A stretch of 64,000 bases of DNA. It comes from Boesenbergia rotunda (taxonomy: Eukaryota; Streptophyta; Magnoliopsida; Zingiberales; Zingiberaceae). The notes below the pieces were generated by a model. The model ran no database searches. It saw nothing but the letters and a program-made list of their open reading frames with translations, and was not told the DNA's origin. A program made the translations under genes and the position numbers. Position 1 is the stretch's first letter; each line of letters begins with the position of its first letter. Where the stretch lies: assembly GCA_024364735.1 (NCBI GenBank), contig JAGFNQ010001197.1, positions 62,001 to 126,000 of the forward strand. Direction: 5' to 3'. Below, piece by piece: positions 47,717 to 57,316 of this stretch.

Positions 47717-48419
47717 CAGCTTCTTTTCCCTTTCCCTTTCCTTTCTTAAACCATTTTTTCTTATTCTTGGATCCAGAACCTTCAGCTACAAAAGCTTGCT
47801 CAGAAATCCTGGCGGATTCTATTCTTTCCGCCTCCAGTTCAATATGGCGTGAGACATCAATGAAAGTCCTGATACTCTCACTGTGAGTAAGGTTCTGCTT
47901 CATTGTTTCCCAAGAATCAGGAAGGGAACGAATAACTGCTTGAACCTGTTGTTCGTCGGTCAACTCATGACCAGCAGTCTTAAGCTCCCGAATCATATTA
48001 CCCATTTCTCTCAGATGTTGGGTCATTGTTACATTCGGACGCTTTTTACAACTGTCAAACTTGATTATCAGTTGACGAAGCTTGCTTACACTAACTCCAC
48101 TGTATCTCTCTTTCAGGGCAACCCAGACAGCATGAGCTAATGGTAGTGGCTCATACTCAAATACCAGGTCATCTACCATTGAACTAATCAATATCCCCTT
48201 TGCAGTGGAGTCCTTTTTCTTCCATGCCCTATAGGCATCAAGATCCAATCTGTACTGTGCAGTCGAACCAACAGCAGGTTCAACCATGAAATGATTTACA
48301 GCCTCCAGAACTTCTTGTTCCTCAAGAACATATTGTATCTTGAGATGCCATATTTTATAGTTGTCCCCATACAATTTCTCCCCCTTGTTCAGTTCAGCTA
48401 TGATGTTCTTAGTTGCCAT
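47559..48419 (-). CDS. gag: Copia gag (286 aa)
   Basis: It starts MATKNIIAELNKGEKLYGDN with the 'YKIWHLKIQYVLEEQEV' pattern of Copia gag (UBN2 type) and carries the core 'VWVALKERYSGVSVSKLRQL'. A Lys/Gly-rich basic segment precedes one zinc knuckle, CYNCGKKGYFARECTE, where the usual His is Tyr. It ends out of frame with pol: one extra A in the 'ccgaaaagt' run, relative to a continuous gag-pol frame, gives SKSMFVFFS and stop. The product would form the retrotransposon particle; RNA packaging may be impaired by the knuckle change. Confidence 0.9.
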   Translation of the reverse strand: MATKNIIAELNKGEKLYGDNYKIWHLKIQYVLEEQEVLEAVNHFMVEPAVGSTAQYRLDLDAYRAWKKKDSTAKGILISSMVDDLVFEYEPLPLAHAVWVALKERYSGVSVSKLRQLIIKFDSCKKRPNVTMTQHLREMGNMIRELKTAGHELTDEQQVQAVIRSLPDSWETMKQNLTHSESIRTFIDVSRHIELEAERIESARISEQAFVAEGSGSKNKKKWFKKGKGKGKEAGATTVQDPIKKKGKKKGKKPKGKLTCYNCGKKGYFARECTEPKSKSMFVFFS

Positions 48420-48724
48420 GATCTATCATAAACAAACATATTATTCATTAATTCAGTGTATAACATATGTACATAATTTTGATTGACTCAATGTAAACTT
48501 GACTTGGTTTACGAAATCAAGTGATAACTACGTTTCCACTCATCATTCGTATAATCCAATCTAATTAACATTGATCAATTATATTACATACATCCCATTA
48601 AACGAACTAATCATTTGTCTTAAATATGAACTAATCATATAATGAACTAATCATTGACTAGTTAGTTAACACATAACATAACTTTATTTAATAGGCTTAA
48701 TAAGCAGGTACAAACAAATAGAAT

Positions 48725-49516
48725 TCAACGAACTAGATAAGTTGACATCATTCCCATAATAAAAAATATTATGGCAGTGGCTATCACTCTCTCGTTCATC
48801 TCTAATCGGCCAATCTGATCAGGCTCGGGATCTTCCACAGATTCTATCGGTTCTTCCTCAAATATTTCAGGATCTTCCTCGATCATTTCAATATCAAGGT
48901 CTTCCTCAAATATTTCAGGGATTTCCCCAGGCATTTCGGGATTGTCCTCGAACATTTCAGGATTGTCCTCGAACATTTCAGGATCGTCCTCGAACATTTC
49001 GGGATCTTCCTCTGGGTCCTCCTCAGAATCCACAATTGGATCCCACTCGATTTCCTCAGGATCCCCTTGGAATTCTTTAATCAGATCCATCTCTGGATCC
49101 TCTTCAAATTCTTCAGGATCCTCTTCCAGATCGTCCTTAGAATCTTCCAGATCCTCTTCAGAATCTTCCAGATCCTCTTCCAGATCGTCTTCAGAATCTT
49201 CCAGATCCTCTTCTGAAAAATTCTGGCGAAGTAGTTCTCTACGCAACTCGGTATAAGAGATACGTCCTTCGTAGCATCCCCAAATACCTCTTGCAGCTAC
49301 TTCAGCACGCCTTGGCAATGAATTAATCAATGCCCCGATCCGGTAGTTATCTAGAACTGGAAACTCTTCCTGTTCGAGTTTCCAAAATAGACAATCAAGC
49401 CTTCCTAAATGCCCTTGGATGCCTAGGTGTGGGAGGAAGTCAATCTCCTCTATCTGTTCTCTCAAATGATTCTGTCGCACATCTCGACGAGTTATTGTGG
49501 TAATAAATCTCGGCAT
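48725..49516 (-). CDS. extra acidic, tail-anchored ORF upstream of Copia gag (263 aa)
   Basis: An open frame lies between leader and gag, same strand. Residues 1-105 are mixed and look folded ('FLPHLGIQGHLGRLDCLFWK', 'YRIGALINSLPRRAEVAARG', 'YTELRRELLRQNF'). Residues ~106-235 are very acidic, with repeats of EDLEDSEED type and 8-residue units PEMFEDD/PEMFEDN. The C terminus has a hydrophobic segment 'VIATAIIFFIMGMMSTYLV', a likely tail anchor. Copia elements usually have no ORF here; env-like ORFs of SIRE-type elements lie after pol. The gene is intact while pol is broken. It could be a captured host gene or a lineage-specific accessory protein. The Ser-rich plus-strand frame opposite (48942-49256) is its shadow. 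Confidence 0.65.
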   Translation of the reverse strand: MPRFITTITRRDVRQNHLREQIEEIDFLPHLGIQGHLGRLDCLFWKLEQEEFPVLDNYRIGALINSLPRRAEVAARGIWGCYEGRISYTELRRELLRQNFSEEDLEDSEDDLEEDLEDSEEDLEDSKDDLEEDPEEFEEDPEMDLIKEFQGDPEEIEWDPIVDSEEDPEEDPEMFEDDPEMFEDNPEMFEDNPEMPGEIPEIFEEDLDIEMIEEDPEIFEEEPIESVEDPEPDQIGRLEMNERVIATAIIFFIMGMMSTYLVR

Positions 49517-50270
49517 CTGGAATTGAAATACACAATGTCAGTTCAAAACCGACAAACCAGTAACAAAACTGGTTCAATTCAATTCACAACACAAATAGAT
49601 AAAGGCATATAAGTTTCCTTTTTTTTTGTTTGTAGCTACAATTGAGCCTATTTAAATTTGAGGTTCAACATAATAATTAAACCATTCTGTTTAGTTCAAA
49701 TTATTTGATCAAAATGGTTTGGTTAAACCAACTAATAGTTTGAACCAAAACCGATTTAACCAACTTAATCTGTTTCAACTAAATTAGAATCTAATCTAAA
49801 TAAATTGAACCAATTCTAAACAGATTATCAATTACCATTTTGGTTGGGCCTGTTTGCTTTCAGCGGGAGGTCATGGGATCGAACCTCCCTTGGCCAGCAG
49901 CGTGGCAGCTGCGTTTTGCAGCGGTAGAATAGGTTTCGGAATTACTTTTTTTTTTTAATAAAAAAACTTTTCCTTAAAAAAAAACCCGAAACCTAATTTC
50001 ATTCACCCATCGCCCGCAGCCGCAGCCGCCGCCTCTTCTTCTCCACACAACCTTCTTCCCCGCACAGCCAAAAATTTTTTTTTTTCATCACAAACGCTTT
50101 GGCCGCCTCCATCGACACATCCAGCCGAAGGCGACGGCTCCCTTGCGCGCGCGTGAGGCGTTCGTCGGCCAGGGGATGAAAGAGCCGAGAGCTCAGGCGA
50201 TTTCAAGCGATCAACAACGCGAGGTGTTCATCGCAAAGGTAAAAAAATGATTTTTCATGCTTTTACAACT
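49517..50270 (-). other. Copia leader region
   Basis: About 750 bases between primer site and the acidic ORF. It contains a tRNA box B-like 'ggttcgatccc' (minus strand, about 49.89 kb) without a matching box A. A 67-codon Ala/Glu-rich frame (50003-50206) is not recognisable. Confidence 0.65.
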
Positions 50271-50282
50271 GCTCTGATACCA
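50271..50282 (-). other. Copia primer binding site for initiator tRNA-Met
   Basis: On the minus strand 'tggtatcagagc' lies one base after the 5' LTR, the standard plant tRNA-iMet complement. Confidence 0.95.
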
Positions 50283-50283
50283 T

Positions 50284-50610
50284 TGTTGGTGTCTAAGCAT
50301 GAAAACGAATTGCAAAAGAAATGATTTTAGACTTACAGCGATTTCAACTTCTTGGTTCTTCTTCCTTTTTCTTCTTCTGCTCGCTGTCGTGAGAGCGTCA
50401 CCGGACTGATCTCAAATCGCCACAAACCAAATCCCTCACCGATGGAAGCTCCGATTCCTTCTTCGTCTACCCATGGATTGCAATTGGACGCCATTTTATA
50501 GGGAGAAGAAGATGACGGTTTCCTTACCTTCATCAATGGTATTTACTGCTCTTGATTGTCAACGTTTCAACGTTTCACAATCAAGGCTTGTAACGCCTGT
50601 AACGCCAACA
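50284..50610 (-). repeat. Copia 5' LTR (327 bp)
   Basis: TGTTGG...CCAACA termini, paired with 42966-43292. It contains a 67-codon frame also present in the other LTR, taken as chance. Confidence 0.95.
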
Positions 50611-50615
50611 AACAC

Positions 50616-53600
50616 ATAGGTAATTAAAACAGTGACTACATTATTGATGAACCTTCCAGTATATCACCTTTCATAATTCAACCTAATGAATCTACGTTGT
50701 GAAAATCAGAATGGCTTCTCACGGCCTCCTGATGGCTCTTGCCATAAGGTCGTTGTGCTATCAAGTCAAGTGGCTAGTGGCCTGACAGTGGATAGTTTTA
50801 AATTTTTTAATAAGATGAAAGTTTAGGGAAAGTTTAGTGGAATAAGTGGTTAATCTTGTTCCAAAATTCTCATAGAATGACTGACCAAAGGCGTCTAATA
50901 TTGCTGCTACGTTGGTGTTGCGAGAATGGGGAGATTTTAAGGGAAATGACTAGTACCTGGAGCACCTGAAGGTGAATAAAGACTCGTAAAGTGGATTAGA
51001 ATAGTGCTGGGAGTGCCTGGCGATATCATTCCTACGCTTGAGTCATCAATGAGAGGAGAATAATGTATAATAAAAGCTTTAGATTAGAAAGAAAAACCTC
51101 CCTTTTCATTGTGCCTAAAGTACCTTTTTATGCCACATTCACTCTTTGCCTCCTCTTACATTAATGACCTTTTTTGCCGTTATCATTGTTTTATATCTTC
51201 CGGTACATTAATGATTCTCTATTATTTTCACTGACTCTTTGTCTTCAATGGATTAATAACTTGCGAGTGTATTAGTTACCAGTATTTGAGACTTTCCCAA
51301 AAGGACATCGGGACACTAGGGTAGAAAAAGGGCCTAATCCATTAGTGGAAGCACCCTTTAGCTAATCGGATCATCATATCTAATTTGAGTGTTGTTTAAC
51401 CGATCAGAAGGTCATCTCCAAGCAAGCAGGTCTGTGGGATAACCCGACTTTTGATCTTCTCCTCGAGCAGTTTTTCTCCCTAACTTTTCGTCTCTCGGAC
51501 ATCATGCTTCCTCCTCGCTCTATCGATGTACTCTTCCATAGCTTTTCATCCCTCGGATGCACCGAGCTCGTCGACTCTCTTCCTGTGTACTCTTTCTTGC
51601 TTATCGCGTGTTCTGCTTGACTTTTTGTGTTCCTAAGTCCCTGCACACTTAGACTCATAACATCAAAACTTAACAAGACCTAACATGACTCTGTTAACTA
51701 CATCAAAACTATCCCCGGATACTTTCACCAGGCGCCTTGGATGCCTTTGGAGGCGTCTTGGATAAGCATATTTCAATTTGTAATTATTCGAAATTGAGGT
51801 GCCTTGGTTAAGACCTACATCACCTCGATTAAGATCCGAGACACCTCAAGTCGGAACTAAGGCACCTCAGGTCAGAACCAAGGCATCTCAGATGAATAGT
51901 AATTGTTAGACTACCATTGATTACGTGGATAAAATTCTATCCAACTAAAGCGCCTTCAAGCCATATCAGCCCAAAGATAATTTTTTTCAAAATGCTATAA
52001 ATTGCACCCTAGAGCTAAGGCTTAGAAGCAACAACTGTAATTCATTTTCTGTACTCCTTAGTAAGCTTTTAAAGATTGTAAGAGGTTTCTCCGCCTTCAA
52101 CAAAGGAGATTTTATTAGAGCTTTCAACTGTTTTGGATTAACAATCTCCCCGGTTGCAACCAAGTAAATCATGAGTTTCTTCTCTATTATGTTGTTGTTT
52201 TTAACTGTTTAAGTGATTGTGTATCCTTGCTAACTTGAAAGCAAGAGATTTTTCTAATTACTCTACGTGCAGGGCTATTCATCCTCCTCTAGCCGGCCTT
52301 ACTTGGACCTATAAAACCATCAAAAATGATGAAGCTTGCTTGAAGGATGGGAGGCCCCTTTGCTCGGTATTGCTTGAGGGAGGCTCGTTGCTGGTAGGAA
52401 GACCATGGAGTGGACATATGGAGGGGTGGGTCGAAACATCTTTTAGCGTAATGGATATTTGGATTTCAATCGTGAGCGGTGAGCCATAGACTGATCGTTG
52501 TCATCATTTGGCCGACCACAATTGCTGAGGCCGAAGTTGCTTGCCGACGGGAGTCTTAGCTGGTCCTCGGAGTGCAGCCTACGCATCTCCACTGACTCCC
52601 ACTGGGGAGACATAGAGATGAAGGATCGGTGACAAATGATACCTCATTTGGAGTGCAACCTACGCATCATGTCTGTTTATGGAGGATTGGGGCACGACCA
52701 GTTGCTTGGGTAGTTTCTGCGATGTTAAGGATGGTTGAAGATGAGAAGCTGCGATTGATAGAGTCACACGGATGATGACAGTGTATGATCCCGCCCTCGT
52801 GGTGTGTAATTAGGTCGGCTAGCGTGATACTTTGTGAAGATATGTCAATTCTAAGAGGGGGGGGGGGTCCGCACGGATGTAGCATGGTAGCCCGACGTGG
52901 TGGAACATGGGGTTGGGGGGGGGGAGGGGGGGGGAGCGGGCAACAGCCCGGTCGCCCGTAGGAAGGTTCATAAGGGCAACCATGTCGTCGACCTCGAATT
53001 CCACCAGGATCGGATGTCCTAGTCGGATAATTGCCCATTCATTGTCAAACCCTAAATTCCGCCGGAGGCACTGTGAAACCCGACACGAGCCGATCGACGT
53101 GCCCCTTACATTGTCGCTTGGTTTCCCCTGGGCTAGCAGATCAGCCTATGCCCGAGTATATTACGGCTCGGCGTGCCTCATACGAGCCGATCGACATACC
53201 CCTTAAGGGTATTACAGCTCAAAAGTTGTCATTGCCCACGACAGTACCAACCCTCTGACACCTTGCGGATAAACGTAGTAACGGAGTCAGCTCGCGCTGG
53301 CCCGGACCTGACACCACTCGTGTCTGAATCGCGGAGATCTCGCTGGTACAGTACGATTCCTATCAAGCTCTGGGAAAAAGGACAACCAGCTCCACGGCGC
53401 CTCCTGCAAATGTCAGATAGCGTGGCGCCGGTCAACTAACTGACAATGACCCTTATTTCTGTCCTTGCATGGGATAAAAAGGGGGCAGAAGGGGGACAGA
53501 AGTTGTCGATTTCTACGGCTATATAAGACCTTCAATCCCTCACATACAGGTATGCGTAATATTTGATAGCTACAGTAGTTTCTTGATTAGCTTCTTCTGC

Positions 53601-53830
53601 TCCACCGGATTCTAACTTGACCGTCGGAGAGCCTTGTCGGAGAACTCCCGGTGGGTTACTGACTGTCGTCTTTTTCGTAGGACAGACGCCCCTCAGCCGG
53701 AAAAGTTTTAAGCACTACTATGCGTGACCGCCATTCTTCTCCATCGATAAATCGTGCTCGTCATCAAGTTGGAAGCCCATCTCATTTTCCGACAGTATCA
53801 GTGTGTATTCATGATGATGGATGTACTGTA
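50616..53830 (+). mobile_element. stacked LTR-like fragments (block B)
   Basis: Counterpart of 31.2-34.4 kb in block A, with the same TATA context ('aaatgctataaattgcacc', about 51.99 kb) and the same GGCGCCT-rich U3. The G run is 11 bases here (52857-52867) against 15 in A, and a second G-rich tract follows at 52.91-52.94 kb. No intact frames. Confidence 0.55.
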
Positions 53831-53835
53831 ATTAT

Positions 53836-55034
53836 TGTTGGAGGATACTCGAGATTTTACACTAAATTGAAATTACTAAAAATAATTTCAACTTATCTGT
53901 TGAGTGACCCGAGCTGCTTCTTCTTCAATCTGCAGTCTCCCGAGCGGAAATCCGAAGCTGCCGAGTGAGATCCCGAGCAGATTTCCCGAGTGGCAGAGTG
54001 AGCTCTGAGCGGCCGAGTGATGTCCGAGTGAAAACTTCCGACCCGAGCAGTTTTCCCGAGTGGCCGAGTGAGCTCCGAGCGAAATGGCCAAGTGAGCTCC
54101 CGAGCGGTATTGCCGAGTGAGCTCCCAAGCGGTATTGCCGAGTGAGGTCGGAGTGAGCTCCCAAGTGAGGTGCCGAGTGGCCGAGCGGAATTCCCAAACT
54201 AGAATTCCCGAGTGGAGTTCCCCGACTGGGATCTCCCGAGTAGTGGTCGGATGTCTCCCGACCGGAGAGTTGCTGAGGCCTGCGCAGCGCAGTTTCCTTG
54301 AAACAGATTCGTCCTCCTCCGGCAGTGCTTCGAGGCTTAGATGGACTTCTGTCTCTCAAGATACAACAGCAGACCACGGGCACAACGGAGCACTCGTTGC
54401 TCGTGGCGAACTGAAGAGGTACCCGACTGCTATTAGCGGAGCGGAGGTCGGGAACGAGGTGGAGCGGAGCGGAGGAGAATTTCTCTGTGTCTCTCTCCTT
54501 TGCTCTCCGTCAGCCCCTTTATATAGGCTCAGACCCCCGCAGGAGTAAATGACGAATTAATCGTCATTTACTGCCATTTACCCGACCAGATCCAAACGTC
54601 TGGGGGTTACTGATCTCGCATTAATCAAAATTAATGCATCAGTTACATTTGAGCAAAAATCAATTTGGCAAAACTTTGGTTCATCTGCTTGGACAAATTT
54701 TGCCCCGACCGGTCGGACATTCGACGTGCGCGGGTCGTACACGCACATGAGTTCACTTAGTTCAGTACAAATCCGGGCCCTGGATTTGCACCCCCTGCAC
54801 ACCCACGCGTGAGAGAGAGTCTCTCTCCTAGCATTTGTTCACAACTATCATACTTGTGATACAATATAAACCAAACATTTTGCCTTAAAACTCCCAATGT
54901 GGGGCTAAAGCCCCACTCACAAGGGAGTCCCTTTATTCTCCTCCTCACTTTCTACTCACTAGAAAGTTCCAATATGAGACTAAAGTCCCACCACCTCTCT
55001 TTCTATTGATAATAGATATTCAAGATATCCAACA
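53836..55034 (+). mobile_element. solo LTR (1,199 bp) with 5 bp target duplication, block B only
   Basis: It starts 'tgttggaggatactcgag' and ends 'caagatatccaaca', flanked by attat at 53831-53835 and 55035-55039. Block A has the empty site ('ctataattatgttgtg' near 34.37 kb). Its first third is an irregular array of CCGAGTG/CCGAGCGG motifs. It carries 'cctttatataggctcag' as a TATA box (about 54.52 kb). The 143- and 152-codon frames over the array are repeat-derived. Confidence 0.88.
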
Positions 55035-55799
55035 ATTATGTTGTGTGATTGTATTGAATTTGTGAGTGAGCTTGACAGTGATATGTAGATTGATGTCTTT
55101 GTATCCTTACGCATACACTAATCCTTAGATGATAGTATTTCATCCGATCTTACATTTGTCCCGACGTAACCAATAAGAATCAACAGTGTCATTGTTTTTT
55201 ATATATTTTTAATGACCTATATCTACTCTTCGTTAAAAAAAAACTTATTATCCACCTTTTGTGATTCATTATAACAATACTTTTTAATAAAAAAATATTT
55301 TCAAAAAAAGAAATATGTTGTTTGATAAATATTAAAGTTCAATATGGCTTTTGTGATAATCTTTAAACCTGTCTTTTAGCAAAAGTTAAAGCCCTGTTTC
55401 CCATCATATGCATCGATTTCAAAGGCCAAAATAAAAAATCTATTATCCTCATTATGAGATTTATAATAAATAATATTTTTTTGATAAATATTAAAGTGCA
55501 ATATGGCTCTTGTGATAATTTTTGAAACCTGTCTTTTAGTAAAAAGTCATATTTCCAATCCAGCTGCATCGTTTTCAAAGGTCATCACAATCTAATTAGT
55601 ATTTAGTACGATTGCACTCGCTGCAAGCAACAAAGTGGTCGTTTATTCTGACAGATTCAGAAAACCTACTCCCACGACCCGGCAAGGATCCGACATGGAT
55701 TTACAGAAAATAAAAAAAAAAACGCGTCCGATTGAGAAGAAGCTGACACTATTCAAACCTTAAGAGTTAAGACACGGTCTGAGAATCCAGTTCTGAACC

Positions 55800-55806
55800 T
55801 TTATAA
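55800..55806 (+). promoter_or_regulatory. TATA box of the plus-strand microprotein (block B)
   Basis: 'tttataa' in the same context and distance to ATG as in block A. Confidence 0.6.
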
Positions 55807-55872
55807 GCACAGCCTTCACATCTGCTTGTAGCGATCTAACACAAGCTACCCCCGGCTTCTGCAGCTTTCTAC

Positions 55873-56004
55873 ATGGACGGTGAAACCTCAGAGCCCGAGC
55901 CGCCGCTTCCTCCGACGCAGCGATGCCGCTCGCCGCCGCCTCAGCGAGGGTCAGTCTTGAAGAGCATCTTGAGTTGGTTGATTCAGTTCTTTCGAAAGAA
56001 CTGA
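55873..56004 (+). CDS. Pro-rich microprotein (43 aa), block B
   Basis: It reads MDGETSEPEPPLPPTQRCRS, then PPPQRGSVLKSILSWLIQFF and RKN before TGA. Compared with block A it has Ala5 to Thr, an 18-base in-frame deletion in the Pro-rich linker, and Val to Ile in the helix. Start, core and C terminus are unchanged and there is no frameshift, although the surrounding non-coding sequence has several indels. Its minus-strand partner would lie beyond the Tekay-like insertion at 57317 and is not visible in the window. Confidence 0.6.
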   Translation: MDGETSEPEPPLPPTQRCRSPPPQRGSVLKSILSWLIQFFRKN

Positions 56005-56236
56005 ATGATGAGAAAAGGTGATAATGATGATTGTTGCGTATCTAGTTAGATCGAATAATTGGCTTAATTTAAGCGTGTCTTTGTTCTCTGCGACTGCGAG
56101 AGCAGCGTAGCATAAACTTCCTATAATATAATTATGCTAAAGGATTTCTCAAAGTAATGTTTTTATGCATCAAAGTTTTTGTGTTAGTACTTTTTTTTTC
56201 CGGTAATCTTTCAAATATATATAAAAATCTTATTTA

Positions 56237-56449
56237 CGGTGGCAAAAGGCGATTCGCTCGCCCTTAGCGATCTCGTCAATCCGTCGCAGGGTCAACACAG
56301 AGGAGGTAAATCACGAGAATTACTAGCCCGGATACTGTAGCTAGTATGTGGGGAGAATAGACATACTTATTTTACTAGGTTTTGACTCCCAAATCTCATG
56401 ATGACAATACCTACGTATATTAACCATCAATCTATTCCGTAGAAACATA
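56237..56449 (+). mobile_element. SINE-like insertion (block B)
   Basis: Same insertion as 36259-36450, less deleted at its 5' end ('ggcaaaaggcgattcgctcg' is complete here). The right target repeat aaattcttattta is at 56450-56462. Confidence 0.8.
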
Positions 56450-57316
56450 AAATTCTTATTTAGCTTCCTCCGTCAACGGTTTGGCCTCATATGTACACCA
56501 TTGACGGGAAAGAATCATCAATCACCTACTGCAAATAAATAAAGTTTTTCAAGTAATTGACTGAGAAGTGAAAAAGAAGAACTTTTGACAGGCAATACAT
56601 AGTTTTCAATGTGTATGTGCGTCGGAGAAAAAGAATATTTAAAAAGCAAATAGAAAGATGGCATTAATGGTTTATAAGGGCGTCTATATTGATTTAAATG
56701 TTAATATATATGATTTTTTTAAAAATAATATATCATCTATTTATTATATTTAAATATTTTTTTATTAACACATACTTATACATTCATTTTAATATTAATC
56801 ATGATTATCTTATTGTCTATTTATTCATCTTTATTCTTTACATTCAAAATTTATTTTATTAATTTTAAAAGTTTTATATAAAATTTAGTCATTAACAACA
56901 TTTATAATATTTATTCATACTGATTGATAATACTGTTTGACTGTTATAATAGTTATATATTAACACTAATATGAATGCCACTAAGAGGATGGTAATATAA
57001 ATATGTGAAGAATAACACATTAAATAAGACACGACTTGTAAGAGAAATGGATTGAACATTTCTCACATATAAAATTAGTAAAATCACTTGAAGGTCAAAT
57101 CACAAACATAAAAGAATAAATAATTCTTGTGTACACATTATGAGCATGCAAGTCAATGCTGAGGAACCCAATTAATTTAAATAATTTTTCTTAACTAGCT
57201 ACCAGTACTAATATAATATATTCATTATTCAACTCGTCGTATTTCTAGCCAAGCAGACAAAAATAAAAAAAAAAATTGTGTTTGAGAGACAATGGGCAGT
57301 ACTGCGTGTGGATCCT

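Larger units (their letters stand above)
42966..50610 (-). mobile_element. full-length Copia retrotransposon, 7,645 bp
   Basis: LTRs lie at 42966-43292 and 50284-50610, with target duplication aacac at 42961-42965 and 50611-50615. Block A has the empty site ('taaacacatagg' near 31.2 kb). Order on the minus strand: LTR, tRNA-iMet primer site, leader, acidic ORF, gag, protease, integrase, RT, RNase H, polypurine tract, LTR. LTRs differ at two of 327 positions, so insertion is recent. Coding lesions mean this copy cannot be autonomous. Confidence 0.95.
42204..57316. repeat. segmental duplication, block B
   Basis: Same order as block A: Copia integrase fragment, stacked LTR pieces, plus-strand microprotein, SINE. 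It is interrupted by an intact-looking Copia element (42966-50610) and a solo LTR (53836-55034). It ends where the Tekay-like element starts after 'gtgtggatcct'. Confidence 0.9.

Noticed and set aside
48942..49256. Ser-rich plus-strand frame (104 codons)
   Set aside because: It is the opposite strand of the acidic repeat ORF at 48725-49516; GAT/TCT-type codons read as Ser. No independent support.
49870..49900. tRNA box B-like sequence as a tRNA gene
   Set aside because: No box A at the right distance and no cloverleaf can be drawn; it is inside the retrotransposon leader.
54117..54548. 143-codon frame in the solo LTR (and 152 codons on the other strand at 53925-54383)
   Set aside because: Both read through the CCGAGTG motif array; repeat-derived frames without domains.
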